DNA of 64,000 nt from an uncultured Clostridia bacterium (GCA_947626165.1 CANQRG010000007.1:62001-126000); one strand, 5' to 3'; numbered from the stretch's first letter, positions 39,879-49,208 are shown. Notes: generated by a model not told the origin, from the sequence alone. Program-made: numbers and translations.

Positions 39879-39908
39879 CCCTCACAATCATACGATGATT
39901 TGAGAGGG
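39879..39908 (+). promoter_or_regulatory. Hairpin covering the ytaF ribosome site
   Basis: CCCTC (39879-39883) pairs with GAGGG (39904-39908) and AATCAT (39886-39891) with ATGATT (39895-39900). The right arm is the Shine-Dalgarno of ytaF, so folding would hide it. Confidence 0.6.
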
Positions 39909-39916
39909 TGAATATA

Positions 39917-40549
39917 ATGCTCGTAATAACCTTATTGGTGCTGGCGGTATGTATTGACAGCTTTGCAACGTCGATAACCTACGGCATAGGAAAAATAAAA
40001 ATACCGTTTCACTGCACGCTTTTGATAAACATTATCGGAGCGGCAATGCTAGCGGCGTCACTGATGCTGGCTGATTTTATTTCCGACAGAATTTCGATAA
40101 ATTCGATTAAAATATTAAGCGGCGGACTTTTATTTATAATGGGTGCTGTCAATTTATTTTTTCCGTTTATAAAGAGCATTTTCACACACTGCAAGGGCAA
40201 AGAGCTGACGAATTTCGCTCTTGTTAAAAAATCAATACTGCTTGTGATATTTTTAGATGAAACAAAGGCTGATTTAGATAGGTCAAAGAGCTTGTCTGTG
40301 AAAGAGGCTTGCTTTTTGGGTGTGGCGTTGTCGGTAGATTCATTGGCGAGCGGATTTTCAGGGGGCTTGGGAATATGTCAAGGCTACTTCATATACGGGG
40401 TTTTGTTATGCTTCTTTTTAGGGCTTATAGGAATAAATCTAGGTGCGAGAATAGGTAGGCTTATATCGCTGAGGGTTTCAAACAGGCTTGATTTATCTTT
40501 TTTGAGCGGAATTCTATTAATAATACTTGGTTTTACAAAGCTCAAGTAG
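39917..40549 (+). CDS. ytaF: Sporulation membrane protein YtaF family
   Basis: 210 residues from the ATG at 39917, chosen for GAGAGGG at 39902-39908. Six hydrophobic helices; the family marks are VCIDSFATSITYGIGKIKIP near the N-terminus and GVALSVDSLASGFSGGLG in the second half, two related repeats with DS pairs as in the MntP/YtaF cation-transporter-like fold. In B. subtilis YtaF is linked to sporulation. It is single, divergent from birA, and may be influenced by the BirA site between them. Confidence 0.9.
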   Translation: MLVITLLVLAVCIDSFATSITYGIGKIKIPFHCTLLINIIGAAMLAASLMLADFISDRISINSIKILSGGLLFIMGAVNLFFPFIKSIFTHCKGKELTNFALVKKSILLVIFLDETKADLDRSKSLSVKEACFLGVALSVDSLASGFSGGLGICQGYFIYGVLLCFFLGLIGINLGARIGRLISLRVSNRLDLSFLSGILLIILGFTKLK

Positions 40550-40678
40550 AAAATTATCTTTTTTTGTGCGTAATAATAGAAATTAGTGCTTGATTATTTT
40601 ATTCAAATATGTTATCATTATCAAGGTTGGTTTTAAGCTACCAATCAAAAGCACATTGGCATTATAGGGAGTGGTTTT

Positions 40679-41185
40679 TTGGCTGAGACGATAACAAACT
40701 GGTTTACATCTACATTTCCATTCCTGCCAAAAGAAATGATCTTATTCTTCGTTTCTATGATACCTATAGTTGAGCTTCGAGGCGGATTGATCGTCGCACC
40801 GCTTTTACACATTTCTATGGGAAAGGCGATATTATTCTGCATAGCAGGAAACATTTTGCCTATTCCGTTTATCCTGCTTTTTATTAAAAAGATACTCGAG
40901 CTTATGAAAAGGTGGAAATACACAAGGCGATGCGCTTTATGGCTGGAGGAAAAGCAAAACTCTCCGAAAGCCGACAAAATCAAAGAGGTCGAGTTTTTAG
41001 GTCTTTTGCTGTTTGTCGGAATACCTCTTCCGGGAACGGGAGCATGGACAGGCGCTTTGATTGCCGCATTGTTGGGAGTTAAGCTGAAAAAGGCTGTTCC
41101 TGCGATACTGCTGGGACTGTTTCTTGCAACGGCGATAATGTGCTTTATAACTTATGGAATACCTTGGGTAGTAAGGTTGTTTTGA
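40679..41185 (+). CDS. Small multidrug export (COG2426) family membrane protein
   Basis: 168 residues from a TTG, with TAGGGAGTG just upstream. At least four hydrophobic segments; the family marks are ELRGGLIVAP and GIPLPGTGAWTGALIAALLG, characteristic of the Sm_multidrug_ex/COG2426 family, whose transport role is not well proven. A promoter with TTGATT (40589-40594) and TATCAT (40612-40617), 17 bases apart, is visible upstream, and a GAAA-loop terminator follows. It is the last core-like gene before the tRNA and accessory block. Confidence 0.85.
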   Translation: MAETITNWFTSTFPFLPKEMILFFVSMIPIVELRGGLIVAPLLHISMGKAILFCIAGNILPIPFILLFIKKILELMKRWKYTRRCALWLEEKQNSPKADKIKEVEFLGLLLFVGIPLPGTGAWTGALIAALLGVKLKKAVPAILLGLFLATAIMCFITYGIPWVVRLF

Positions 41186-41196
41186 TTAATTAGGTT

Positions 41197-41216
41197 AAGA
41201 CGGGAAACCGTTTTAA
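41197..41216 (+). terminator. Terminator after the COG2426 gene
   Basis: AAGACGG (41197-41203) and CCGTTTT (41208-41214) close a GAAA tetraloop; some T residues follow. Confidence 0.65.
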
Positions 41217-41289
41217 TATATGTGGACAAGTGTGAATAGCACCCACCTCGGGCTTGGATTTGACCCGTGTAAAAATATCAGATCTATAT

Positions 41290-41376
41290 GCGGATATGGC
41301 GGAATTGGCAGACGCGCTAGATTCAGGTTCTAGTCGGGGCAACTCGGTGCAGGTTCAAGTCCTGTTATCCGCACCA
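41290..41376 (+). tRNA. tRNA-Leu (CAG)
   Basis: A full cloverleaf with a long variable arm: acceptor GCGGATA pairs with TATCCGC; the anticodon stem CTAGA/TCTAG holds the loop TTCAGGT with anticodon CAG; the variable arm closes with a GGGG-CAA-CTC type stem; the T arm is CAGG-TTCAAGT-CCTG. Discriminator A is at 41373 and CCA (41374-41376) is encoded. Confidence 0.97.
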
Positions 41377-41390
41377 GCAGGGGTGACCCC

Positions 41391-41537
41391 TGCACTCGCT
41401 GCCGCCTTTGGTTAATTCGCTAAAGGTGGTAATTTTTATACAACGGCGGGCTAGCACTGAGCTAAAAGGATAATTTTTGACCTCTAAAGATTACGTTGCA
41501 TCCAGTCTGAGTACTTATTAAGTGCGTTGATTTTTTA
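41391..41537 (+). repeat. Dispersed repeat, copy 1
   Basis: The 60 bases 41391-41450 match the reverse complement of 50369-50428 at 54 of 60 positions without gaps. Similarity resumes at TTGCATCC (41497-41504) and at AAGTGCGTTGATTTTTT after about 45 bases that copy 2 lacks. CCGCCTTT can pair with AAAGGTGG, or with the GGCGG further on. It begins 14 bases after tRNA-Leu. The remaining bases to 41650 are AT-rich and hold a GC-rich patch (41588-41614) but no reading frame. Confidence 0.75.
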
Positions 41538-41666
41538 TATTAATGCTCGCGTTAATGGTTAAATTGTTTTTTTATATTCCTTTTTTATGGCGAGCCGCCG
41601 GAGGCAGTCCGCGCACTAAGTTTGTATGTAGATTTTTTTGTTTAGCGTGATTGGAGGAATGAGCAT

Positions 41667-42011
41667 ATGGAACACATAATGAAACTAAATCCATCACCGT
41701 TTCAAAGAATTCAGAGCGGAAAGAAAACCATTGAATTGCGTTTGAATGACGAAAAAAGAAAGAAAATTCAAATCGGTGACCGCATTCGATTTTTCAATAC
41801 AGATAATCCGAGTGAAACGCTGGTGGCAGAAGTTATCAATCTTTTTGTTTTTGATTCTTTCGAAGCACTTTACCGTAAGCTTCCGTTATTGGAGTGCGGA
41901 TACACCGAACAGAATATAAAAACAGCTTCTCCGAAAGATATGGAGGAGTATTATACAAAGGAATTGCAAGAACAATATGGGGTCGTTGGTATTCAAATAA
42001 AGTTGATATAA
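41667..42011 (+). CDS. ASCH-domain protein
   Basis: 114 residues with a strong GGAGG site. The fold is suggested by HIMKLNPSPFQRIQSGKKTIELRLND, quoted in parts, followed by IQIGDRIRFFN, which is the typical ASCH/PUA-like beginning (basic binding groove with KTIELRL), and a short helical end. ASCH proteins are small RNA-binding or nucleoside-acting proteins; some hydrolyse N4-acetylcytidine. The specific role is unknown. It is a single gene, closed by a perfect terminator, in the accessory block. Confidence 0.85.
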   Translation: MEHIMKLNPSPFQRIQSGKKTIELRLNDEKRKKIQIGDRIRFFNTDNPSETLVAEVINLFVFDSFEALYRKLPLLECGYTEQNIKTASPKDMEEYYTKELQEQYGVVGIQIKLI

Positions 42012-42043
42012 AAAATCACGCACTGAGTTAGTGCGTGATTTTT
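42011..42043 (+). terminator. Terminator after the ASCH gene
   Basis: AAAAATCACGCACT (42011-42024) pairs perfectly with AGTGCGTGATTTTT (42030-42043), loop GAGTT; it also serves the minus strand. Confidence 0.9.
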
Positions 42044-42100
42044 ATAATATATGAAATGTATTAGTTTGTGGTTCTGATTTATAATTTAAAATATGTGTTT

Positions 42101-43342
42101 TTAAAAATATAAATGTCCCATTAGCAATTGTCTGAAATATACTAGTCCGCAGCCTAGATGCCAAAAATAGAATATCCATTCGATTCCTAAGAGATACCAT
42201 TTTTTATCTTTCTGCAAAGTGCTTTTAATCATCACAATGGCTGACATTACAAAAGCAAAGAACATACCATGCATATATATCCAAGAAAAATTCATATGCA
42301 TGCTTCTTCTTCCGGTTTCATAAAGCACCATTACCATAATCAGGCTAATTACTGCTAACTGTAGCGAGAACCTATATGCTTTATTTTCCTTTACCTCTCT
42401 GTGATGGATTAAAAATACCACAATAGGAAAAGCCCAGGCCAGACCAATCGCCAGAGGAATATTACCACAATATATTTTCCATGCTGTCAGCCAGCCGAAT
42501 GCTATGCTGGAGCTTCTATTTGCTGTATTGTTGAACATACCAAAAAATTGGTACAGCAAGTCGCAAAAGGTGGGAATAAAGCAGATTCCGAGAAAAATAG
42601 TTGATTTAAAATTTGCAAAACGGCTTCTAATAAGACGGAAAAGCATTATAAGACCTGCTGTGCTTACTAAAAGTAAGGTAAAAGTGGGCTTTGTCATTGT
42701 AGCAATCAAAAGCAGTATACTGAAAGCAATTCCCTTTTTCCAGGAAAAATCCTTTTCATAGCTTTTAAGTAAATCAACGAACACAAAGAAACAAATTATC
42801 GCAAATGGGCGCACTGCTAAATAAGTTGCATTATGATATGGATTAGGAGTAAATACCCCAAGGTATCTTTCACTAATTCCGGGAAGATTATAATCTAGCA
42901 CAGAAAACAGCATCGATACTAAGAATAGGGTAATTGCCAAAAAACTTAAAATCACTTTCCAAAAAAGCACAGGACATTTCAAGCGTATAGATTCTTCTGC
43001 GTTATTAAACTGTTTGTTGATATAATATTTTATAATTACCACACTTGCACTGTTTAGCAATGTAATTACTGTTACTATTGCCCATTCTGGCGGTAAAAAA
43101 AGATTAAAAAAAGCACTTAATCGAAAAAATATGGGATAAGTAAAACTTACATTGTTCTCTATGCCCTGCATTTCTAGCAGATAGCTTCGAGTATCAGAAT
43201 GATACCATTGAATATTGCCAATTGACTGGTGATAGAATAAATAACTTGTAAAAGCCGTATAGACTAAGAGCAATAAACCAAAAATTATCCAGTCTAATAT
43301 TGCTATTTGCTTTTTAGTCATCCGTGTTTTTGTTGTTTGCAT
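42101..43342 (-). CDS. Polytopic membrane protein, unknown function
   Basis: 413 residues with about ten hydrophobic helices (for example 16-36, 85-105, 131-150, 172-187, 205-240, 250-265, 290-312, 327-341, 357-372). Short polar loops carry aromatic and charged residues (QWYHSDTRSYLLEMQG near the N-terminus, reminiscent of the first outer loop with an acidic motif in GT-C-type glycosyltransferases). That likeness is only suggestive. The ATG has AAAAAGGAGC upstream. It is alone in its transcription unit and AT-rich like its neighbours, so it may belong to horizontally gained material. The 283 bases upstream to fucO are AT-rich with no gene. Confidence 0.7.
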   Translation of the reverse strand: MQTTKTRMTKKQIAILDWIIFGLLLLVYTAFTSYLFYHQSIGNIQWYHSDTRSYLLEMQGIENNVSFTYPIFFRLSAFFNLFLPPEWAIVTVITLLNSASVVIIKYYINKQFNNAEESIRLKCPVLFWKVILSFLAITLFLVSMLFSVLDYNLPGISERYLGVFTPNPYHNATYLAVRPFAIICFFVFVDLLKSYEKDFSWKKGIAFSILLLIATMTKPTFTLLLVSTAGLIMLFRLIRSRFANFKSTIFLGICFIPTFCDLLYQFFGMFNNTANRSSSIAFGWLTAWKIYCGNIPLAIGLAWAFPIVVFLIHHREVKENKAYRFSLQLAVISLIMVMVLYETGRRSMHMNFSWIYMHGMFFAFVMSAIVMIKSTLQKDKKWYLLGIEWIFYFWHLGCGLVYFRQLLMGHLYF

Positions 43343-43573
43343 CTGTTTTGCTCCTTTTTCACTGTTTTACTTAAATATTTGTGCAATTTTGTTTTTATTT
43401 GTTATTGCACATAGTAAAAATAATATATTTTGTCAATTTCTATTGTAACATATATATTTTATGTTGTCTATACATATCAATTAATTTTATTTTTATTTTA
43501 GTATTTGTCTTAAAAATGAGTTTATTAAATGTTTTTGGATAAAAAATATTGCCATATTTTACTTAAAACTATA

Positions 43574-43610
43574 AAAAGACCGTCTCATAAGAAACGGTCT
43601 TTTCTTTTTT
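43574..43610 (-). terminator. Terminator after the FucO-type gene
   Basis: AAAAGACCGTCTC (43574-43586) pairs with GAAACGGTCTTTT (43591-43603) with one mismatch; flanked by runs that allow both directions. Confidence 0.8.
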
Positions 43611-43625
43611 ATATAAAAGAATATA

Positions 43626-44777
43626 TTAAAATGCTGTTTTATAAAGCTCAAGAATCGACTCAACTGTGCATGGTCTTGGATTTCCGCCTGTGCAAACGTC
43701 TGCAAATGCAGACTCTGCAAGCGCTTGTAAATCCTCTTCCTTAACGCCGATTTCGTGAAGCTTTTCTGGAATGCCAACGTCTTTTGAAAGCTGCTTAACA
43801 GCGTCAACTGCGGCTTTTCTGTATTCTTCCTGTGACATCGACTCAGTTCCCTCAACGCCCATTGCTTTTGCAATATCTCTGAACTTCTCGCCGGTGTATT
43901 CAGCATTGTATTCCATTACATATGGGAGCAATACAGCGTTTGCAATACCGTGAGGTGTGTCGTAGAAAGCGCCCAGAGGGTGTGCCATTCCGTGAACTAC
44001 GCCAAGTCCTACGTTTGAGAAGCCCATTCCTGCAACATATTGACCGAGAGCCATATCCTCTCTGCCCTTTGGATCGTTGTCGCAAGCGGCTCTAAGTGAA
44101 CGCGAAATAATTTCGATTGCTTTTAGGTGCATCATATCGGTAAGCTCCCATGCGGCAAGAGTTGTGTACCCCTCAATTGCGTGGGTAAGAGCGTCCATAC
44201 CCGTTGAAGCTGTAAGCCCCTTAGGCATTGAGGACATCATATCGCTGTCAACTATCGCTACAACAGGAATGTCGTGCGGGTCGACGCAAACAAACTTTCT
44301 CTTCTTTTCGGTGTCTGTGATAACGTAGTTTATCGTTACCTCTGCGGCTGTTCCCGCAGTTGTTGGAACTGCAATAATAGGTACGCAAGGTTTTTTAGTT
44401 TCAGCAACGCCCTCAAGAGAAACAACGTCAGAGAACTCTGGGTTGTTTATGATAATTCCAATTCCCTTTGCTGTGTCAATAGGCGAGCCTCCGCCAATTG
44501 CGATCAAATAATCTGCACCTGCGTTTTTGAAGGTTTCAACTCCGCTTTTTACAATGTCTACCGTTGGGTTTGCTTTTACCTCGTCAAAGATTTCATAAGC
44601 CAGAGAAGCTTTATCAAGTAAATCTGTTACTTTTTTTGCAACATTGAACTTGATAAGGTCCTTGTCTGTTACGATTAGAGCCTTTTTAAAGCCCCTTGCT
44701 TTTGCCTCAGTAACTATCTCGGAAATAGCTCCTGCACCGAAATACGAGGTTTCATTTAAAATCATTCTGTTTGCCAT
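43626..44777 (-). CDS. fucO: Iron-containing alcohol dehydrogenase, lactaldehyde reductase type
   Basis: 383 residues. The type III alcohol dehydrogenase marks are present: the NAD loop AIGGGSPIDTAKGIG, TTAGTAAEVT, the metal-binding DALTHAIEGYTT and GVVHGMAHPLGAFYDTPHG, and the end CTGGNPRPCT typical of FucO. FucO reduces L-lactaldehyde to 1,2-propanediol during fucose or rhamnose fermentation, but no fucose or rhamnose genes are next to it, so ethanol or butanol dehydrogenase activity is also possible. Single gene with strong AAAGGAG site and its own terminator. Confidence 0.9.
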   Translation of the reverse strand: MANRMILNETSYFGAGAISEIVTEAKARGFKKALIVTDKDLIKFNVAKKVTDLLDKASLAYEIFDEVKANPTVDIVKSGVETFKNAGADYLIAIGGGSPIDTAKGIGIIINNPEFSDVVSLEGVAETKKPCVPIIAVPTTAGTAAEVTINYVITDTEKKRKFVCVDPHDIPVVAIVDSDMMSSMPKGLTASTGMDALTHAIEGYTTLAAWELTDMMHLKAIEIISRSLRAACDNDPKGREDMALGQYVAGMGFSNVGLGVVHGMAHPLGAFYDTPHGIANAVLLPYVMEYNAEYTGEKFRDIAKAMGVEGTESMSQEEYRKAAVDAVKQLSKDVGIPEKLHEIGVKEEDLQALAESAFADVCTGGNPRPCTVESILELYKTAF

Positions 44778-44916
44778 AGTTTAAAACTCCTTTATTTTTT
44801 GTTATAGCTTAACTACATTTTTATTATAGCCGATATTTGTGACGCTTTCAAGAAAATTAAAGGATAATTTTGCACAAAAAATATACTGAATTTTTGTAAG
44901 GCTTAATGGAAATAAA

Positions 44917-44942
44917 AAAGCAGACACATCTGTGCCTGCTTT
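44917..44942 (-). terminator. Terminator after the LRR protein gene
   Basis: AAAGCAGACACA (44917-44928) pairs with TGTGCCTGCTTT (44931-44942) with one mismatch; T-run on the minus strand. Confidence 0.75.
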
Positions 44943-44946
44943 AATG

Positions 44947-46041
44947 CTACCCATTTATATTTTTATAAACTACCTTTTTGCCTATCAGGATTTTTGCATT
45001 TTTCACTCCGCTGCCTGTGAGTTGTTCTTTTAACTGGTCAGCTACGGTTTGATTTTTTACTATAAATTGAATTCCGTCTTTTGTGTTTTTAAATGACGCT
45101 TTTTCGATAGTTGGTACTTTTTCTATGCCTTCCAGTGTTACTTTTGATAAATTAATGCAGTCTTTAAATGCAAATAAACCAATTTTGTCAAGTTTTTTTG
45201 GTAAAACAATTTTATTTAATGATTTGCATTTTTCAAATGCAAAATCACCTATTTTAGTGGTCTTATTATTAATCTTAACCATTTTTAGTTTTTTACATCT
45301 GTCAAACGCACCATCAGATATTTTTTTCATTGAAGCAGGCAAATAAACTTTTTCAATACTTTTTACACAATCAAAACCAGTCAGTTCTATATCTTTGGTT
45401 CCTTTTGCTACCCTATATACCTTTTTCTTGTTTACCAATCTAATCAGAGTTTTACCGTTCTTTGAATAAATAGCTTCATTTTTCATTTTTATATACGGAT
45501 TATTTTTATCAATTATTACCTTTACATTCGACATTTCAGAAAAACCGACTAAATCTTTTATTTGTTTTGGAACATATATTTTCTTAAGATTAGAAAACTT
45601 AACATCAGAACCAAGATAAAAATTATTAGCACATTTGGGTAAGTATATAGTCTTATAAGAAAGAACTAATTTATTAGGTAATTTAGGTATATTATATCCT
45701 CCATCAAAACTTGCCATATCAAGACTTAAAGATATGTCCTCAACTTTATATTTTTTACCTTTAAATTTTATTATTTCAGGTATTTTTAATATATCACCCT
45801 TAGTAATTGGATAGAAAGCTTGTACGGAATAAATTTCTTTTCCTTTTTCTTTACCCCATATATCAATGTTATAATAAATTCCGTTAATATTTACATTATA
45901 AAATGATTCACTTTCTTTATCATAATGAACTTTATAATAAGGTAATTCATTATATGACATTGAATTTATACAATTAACCGAAAACATAATAATGCTTAAC
46001 ATCAATAATGTTACGACTTTAAAACATTTGATCTTTTTCAA
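44947..46041 (-). CDS. Secreted leucine-rich-repeat (BspA/LRR_5 type) protein
   Basis: 364 residues. A signal peptide is evident (MKKIKCF, then a hydrophobic run to about residue 25). The second half has LRR_5 units of about 23 residues of the kind I-x2-GAF-x-C-x-L-x2-V-x-LP: AFDRCKKLKMVKIN, DFAFEKCKSLNKIVLP and LFAFKDCINLSKVTLE. Such proteins occur on the surface of gut anaerobes and often bind host or plant polymers. No sortase motif, dockerin or S-layer domain is visible, so it may be released. Low GC and single-gene status fit accessory DNA. Confidence 0.88.
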   Translation of the reverse strand: MKKIKCFKVVTLLMLSIIMFSVNCINSMSYNELPYYKVHYDKESESFYNVNINGIYYNIDIWGKEKGKEIYSVQAFYPITKGDILKIPEIIKFKGKKYKVEDISLSLDMASFDGGYNIPKLPNKLVLSYKTIYLPKCANNFYLGSDVKFSNLKKIYVPKQIKDLVGFSEMSNVKVIIDKNNPYIKMKNEAIYSKNGKTLIRLVNKKKVYRVAKGTKDIELTGFDCVKSIEKVYLPASMKKISDGAFDRCKKLKMVKINNKTTKIGDFAFEKCKSLNKIVLPKKLDKIGLFAFKDCINLSKVTLEGIEKVPTIEKASFKNTKDGIQFIVKNQTVADQLKEQLTGSGVKNAKILIGKKVVYKNING

Positions 46042-46175
46042 TATTACACCCTCTAATGATTAAATTCTAATATTATTTTACCATTAATCATATAGAGAGT
46101 AAAGTAAAATTTATGCAAATCAAAGAGTTTTGTAGATTTATATAAAATGTGAATCTTTATTTGTATACTACAACG

Positions 46176-46205
46176 AATAAAGAAGCGGGCACGCCTGTGT
46201 TTATT
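46176..46205 (-). terminator. Possible terminator after the GH42 gene
   Basis: AATAAA and TTTATT close an imperfect GC-rich stem (GGGC/GCCT); weaker than other terminators here. Confidence 0.4.
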
Positions 46206-46211
46206 TTTGTA

Positions 46212-48254
46212 CTATTTACCCACAACCACTCCGTATGGCGGAATAACCACACGGTCTTTAATTTTCTCTCCCGTCAGAGAATTTGTAAACTGCATATCAC
46301 TTGAAAGGTTTACGACCTCCTCGTGGTCATTGAAATTCTGAAAGAAATAGATATTCCCGCGCTTTCCGACAGTCACGTTTTTCGGTAGCTCAACATCAAG
46401 GTTTCTTTCAATGCCTATCCGCTTGCAAATTACAGAATACAGCTCTTTTAAAAAAGTAATATCCGCAAATGAGGCAATATAGAATGCCGAGCCTTTGCCG
46501 TACTTGTTTTCAAGCAGTGCAGGCCAGCCGGCATACCAGTCTTTGGTGAATGTACCTAGCACATTTGCGGTTGTTGGGTGAACAAGGTCGCACATAACTG
46601 ATGTTTTGAATGTTCCCTTAAAGCCCGCTTTTTGTTCGTCAACGACTATTTGATTTTCTTGATGGTCGTACAGAGCATCGAAATCCTCCTGCCAAAGCCC
46701 GAACACCTCAGATAATCCTTGACCGGGCAAATCTCCGTTAAAACAGAGGTCAGTTTCATTGACAAGTCCTGTAAAATATGTGCCGACTAATGTTCCGCCG
46801 TTATTCACAAAGCCTTTTAAACGGTCAGCAACGCCGTCTTTGAGCATATAAAGCATTGGAGCTATTAGCAAATCGTATTTATCAAAGCTTGCTGTTGAAT
46901 CTATAACATCGCAGGGTATACCAGCATCCCAGAACGGCGCATAGTGGCAGAGACAAGACTCATTGTACTTCATTCCAATGTTTCTCGGTCCTTTTCCGTC
47001 GTCTATCGCCCACTTGTTTTCAGTGTCGAAGATTATTGCGACATTTGGGCTGATGTCAGCGTTATATAGGTCATTATTTAGCTTTTTCAGGTCTTCACCG
47101 ACCTTTGCCACGTTTTTGAAAACCATAGTGTCGTCTTTTCCTCTATGAGAAATAACCGCACCGTGCCACTTTTCACAAGAGCCGTTTGACTGTCTCCATT
47201 GGAAATACTGAACAGTATTAGAGCCGTGAGCCAAAGCCTGCATAGAGGTTAGTTCAAGCAGATTTGGGTGTCGCAGACGTGAAACTCCGCACCAGTTTGC
47301 GGTAGACGGAGTGTTTTCCATCATCATAAACGGCTGGTTTTTGTATGAGCGCATAAGGTCGTGATTAAACGCGGTAGACATTGCGTTCCAGTAGTCGTCG
47401 CCCTCGTGCCAGCATGGGTAAGAATCCCATGAAATCACGTCGACATCATTTAAAAACTTAGAGTAGTCTATCTCCGTAAACATTGCCATCATATTAATTG
47501 TGCAGGGAATATCGGGATTTACAGACTTAACAGCTTTGACTTCCTCACGGTAAAAATCAAGCGTCTGCTCAGTGCAGAATCTGTTCCAGTCTAGGTTAAG
47601 ACCGTGAAGAACAGACATACCGTTGTCGGCAGGAGCTTCAATTTGCTCCCAGTCTGAATATTTCTGGCTCCAGAAAATTGTATACCAAGCGTCGTTAAGA
47701 GCCTCCAAATCGTTATTGTACTTCCTTTTCAGCCATTCTCTAAAAGCCGATTGGCATTTATCGCAGTAGCATTGACCGCTAAGCTCATTAGAAATATGCC
47801 ACATAATTACGGCAGGGTTGTTTGCATATCTCTCTGCTAAACGGGTATTTATCTCTTTAGTTTTACGTCTGTAAACGGGAGATGTGTAGCAGTGGTTATG
47901 TCTTCCGCCGTGAAGATTTTGCACTCTGTTTTTCTCTACCCTTGAGACCTCCGGGTATTTGTGTGTGAGCCATACAGGTCTTGCTCCTGTCGGAGTTGCA
48001 AGAATAGTATAGATACCGTTTTCGTAAAGAGTATTTATTACCTTGTCCATCCAGGAAAAATCATATACGCCGTCATTAGGCTCCAGCATTGACCAAGAGA
48101 AAACTCCCAAAGTAACGCAGTTAAAGCCAGCCTTTTTCATATACTCGATATCTTTTTCAAAAACACCATCAACCTTCAGCCACTGCTCTGGATTATAGTC
48201 AGCCCCGTGAAGAAGCTTAGGGAGCCTCGGAGTTATAACAAATTTGCTGTTCAT
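46212..48254 (-). CDS. Beta-galactosidase, glycoside hydrolase family 42
   Basis: 680 residues, usual for GH42. The barrel starts GADYNPEQW; the acid/base glutamate is E157 in HISNELSG and the nucleophile E313 in MMMENTPS. The zinc-site cysteines C122, C162, C164 and C167 (QCYCDKCQ) match the family pattern. The trimerisation and small beta domains follow. No signal peptide, so it is cytosolic and acts on imported galactosides such as those from plant galactans. No transporter or regulator is adjacent; the nearest genes are an LRR protein and a zinc-ribbon membrane protein. Confidence 0.95.
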   Translation of the reverse strand: MNSKFVITPRLPKLLHGADYNPEQWLKVDGVFEKDIEYMKKAGFNCVTLGVFSWSMLEPNDGVYDFSWMDKVINTLYENGIYTILATPTGARPVWLTHKYPEVSRVEKNRVQNLHGGRHNHCYTSPVYRRKTKEINTRLAERYANNPAVIMWHISNELSGQCYCDKCQSAFREWLKRKYNNDLEALNDAWYTIFWSQKYSDWEQIEAPADNGMSVLHGLNLDWNRFCTEQTLDFYREEVKAVKSVNPDIPCTINMMAMFTEIDYSKFLNDVDVISWDSYPCWHEGDDYWNAMSTAFNHDLMRSYKNQPFMMMENTPSTANWCGVSRLRHPNLLELTSMQALAHGSNTVQYFQWRQSNGSCEKWHGAVISHRGKDDTMVFKNVAKVGEDLKKLNNDLYNADISPNVAIIFDTENKWAIDDGKGPRNIGMKYNESCLCHYAPFWDAGIPCDVIDSTASFDKYDLLIAPMLYMLKDGVADRLKGFVNNGGTLVGTYFTGLVNETDLCFNGDLPGQGLSEVFGLWQEDFDALYDHQENQIVVDEQKAGFKGTFKTSVMCDLVHPTTANVLGTFTKDWYAGWPALLENKYGKGSAFYIASFADITFLKELYSVICKRIGIERNLDVELPKNVTVGKRGNIYFFQNFNDHEEVVNLSSDMQFTNSLTGEKIKDRVVIPPYGVVVGK

Positions 48255-48272
48255 ATTATATTCCTTTCTTTT

Positions 48273-49046
48273 TTATCCAGCGTTAGTCAAAGCAGAAATC
48301 TGCGAGGTTGACTGAGTATCGTCAGCCTCCTTTACATTTAAAATACACCACTTTGCTCCTATTCTGGCTACATATACTTCAAACTTAACATCTTCGCTTG
48401 ATTTAGAACCCTCAAATTTTACTGTCGTTTTGACGATTTTTCCTTCTTCTATGCTTACGATTTTTCCGTATTGATCTTGATAATCCATTTCCTGCTCTAT
48501 TATATCGCCTTTATCCATATCTGAGGTTTCATCGATTTTTACTGTGCTTTTAAATCCTTTTCCGAACACGTTTATATAATCGGAATACAAAGTTTCCATA
48601 GCCTTGTCCTTATCAAGACCCTGAGATTTTATTCCCTTGTTGTTCTCTCTGGCAAGGTCTGATGAAAAGCAAGCATTGTAGTTATCATAATCCATTTCTG
48701 ATATTGAGGTAAAATACTGATTTACCAGATCTTCCGGATCGTTTTGAGAAAACACACCTTGATTAAATAAAACAAAGAAAATAATTCCCACAACTGCTAT
48801 AACAAGAACTAATAGCAGGATTTTCTGATTTCTTTTTTGCTTGACTGTTTTGGTTTTCGGTCTTTTTCCCTGTGCTAAACGCTCTTTTGCAAGACGTTCT
48901 TGCTCCTCTGGCGGTAGAAATCTTTCGGGGATTTTTGTTTCATATTTTTTGGTGGCTTTTATCTTTAAATCAGGATCTCCGTATCCGCAGTGCTCGCAGT
49001 ATTCGCCCGTATACTCTTTACCGCAGCTCTTACAAATTTTAGGCAT
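48273..49046 (-). CDS. Zinc-ribbon membrane protein with extracellular NTF2-like domain
   Basis: 257 residues. N-terminal zinc ribbon with CKSCGKEY and CEHCGYG (residues 5-21), a charged linker, one transmembrane helix at about 76-93 (ILLLVLVIAVVGIIFFVLF), then an outside domain of about 160 residues that begins DPEDLVNQYFTSISEMDYDNYNACF, quoted in parts, like many DUF4878/NTF2-like folds. The role is unknown; the topology suggests a cytosolic metal-binding head linked to an external ligand-binding domain. Located 18 bases upstream of the GH42 gene on the same strand, so possibly co-transcribed. Confidence 0.8.
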   Translation of the reverse strand: MPKICKSCGKEYTGEYCEHCGYGDPDLKIKATKKYETKIPERFLPPEEQERLAKERLAQGKRPKTKTVKQKRNQKILLLVLVIAVVGIIFFVLFNQGVFSQNDPEDLVNQYFTSISEMDYDNYNACFSSDLARENNKGIKSQGLDKDKAMETLYSDYINVFGKGFKSTVKIDETSDMDKGDIIEQEMDYQDQYGKIVSIEEGKIVKTTVKFEGSKSSEDVKFEVYVARIGAKWCILNVKEADDTQSTSQISALTNAG

Positions 49047-49208
49047 TTTATATCGTCCTTTCTGCGATTAAATTTAATCAATTTAAAGAAAGTTTAACAT
49101 AAATTATATGGGTTTTCAAGAGGGTTATTCATTAAAATTGCAAAGAAAAAGGAGATAAGAAAATTCTTATCTCCCTCAATGATTAACTTTTAATTATAGT
49201 ATATTTTA

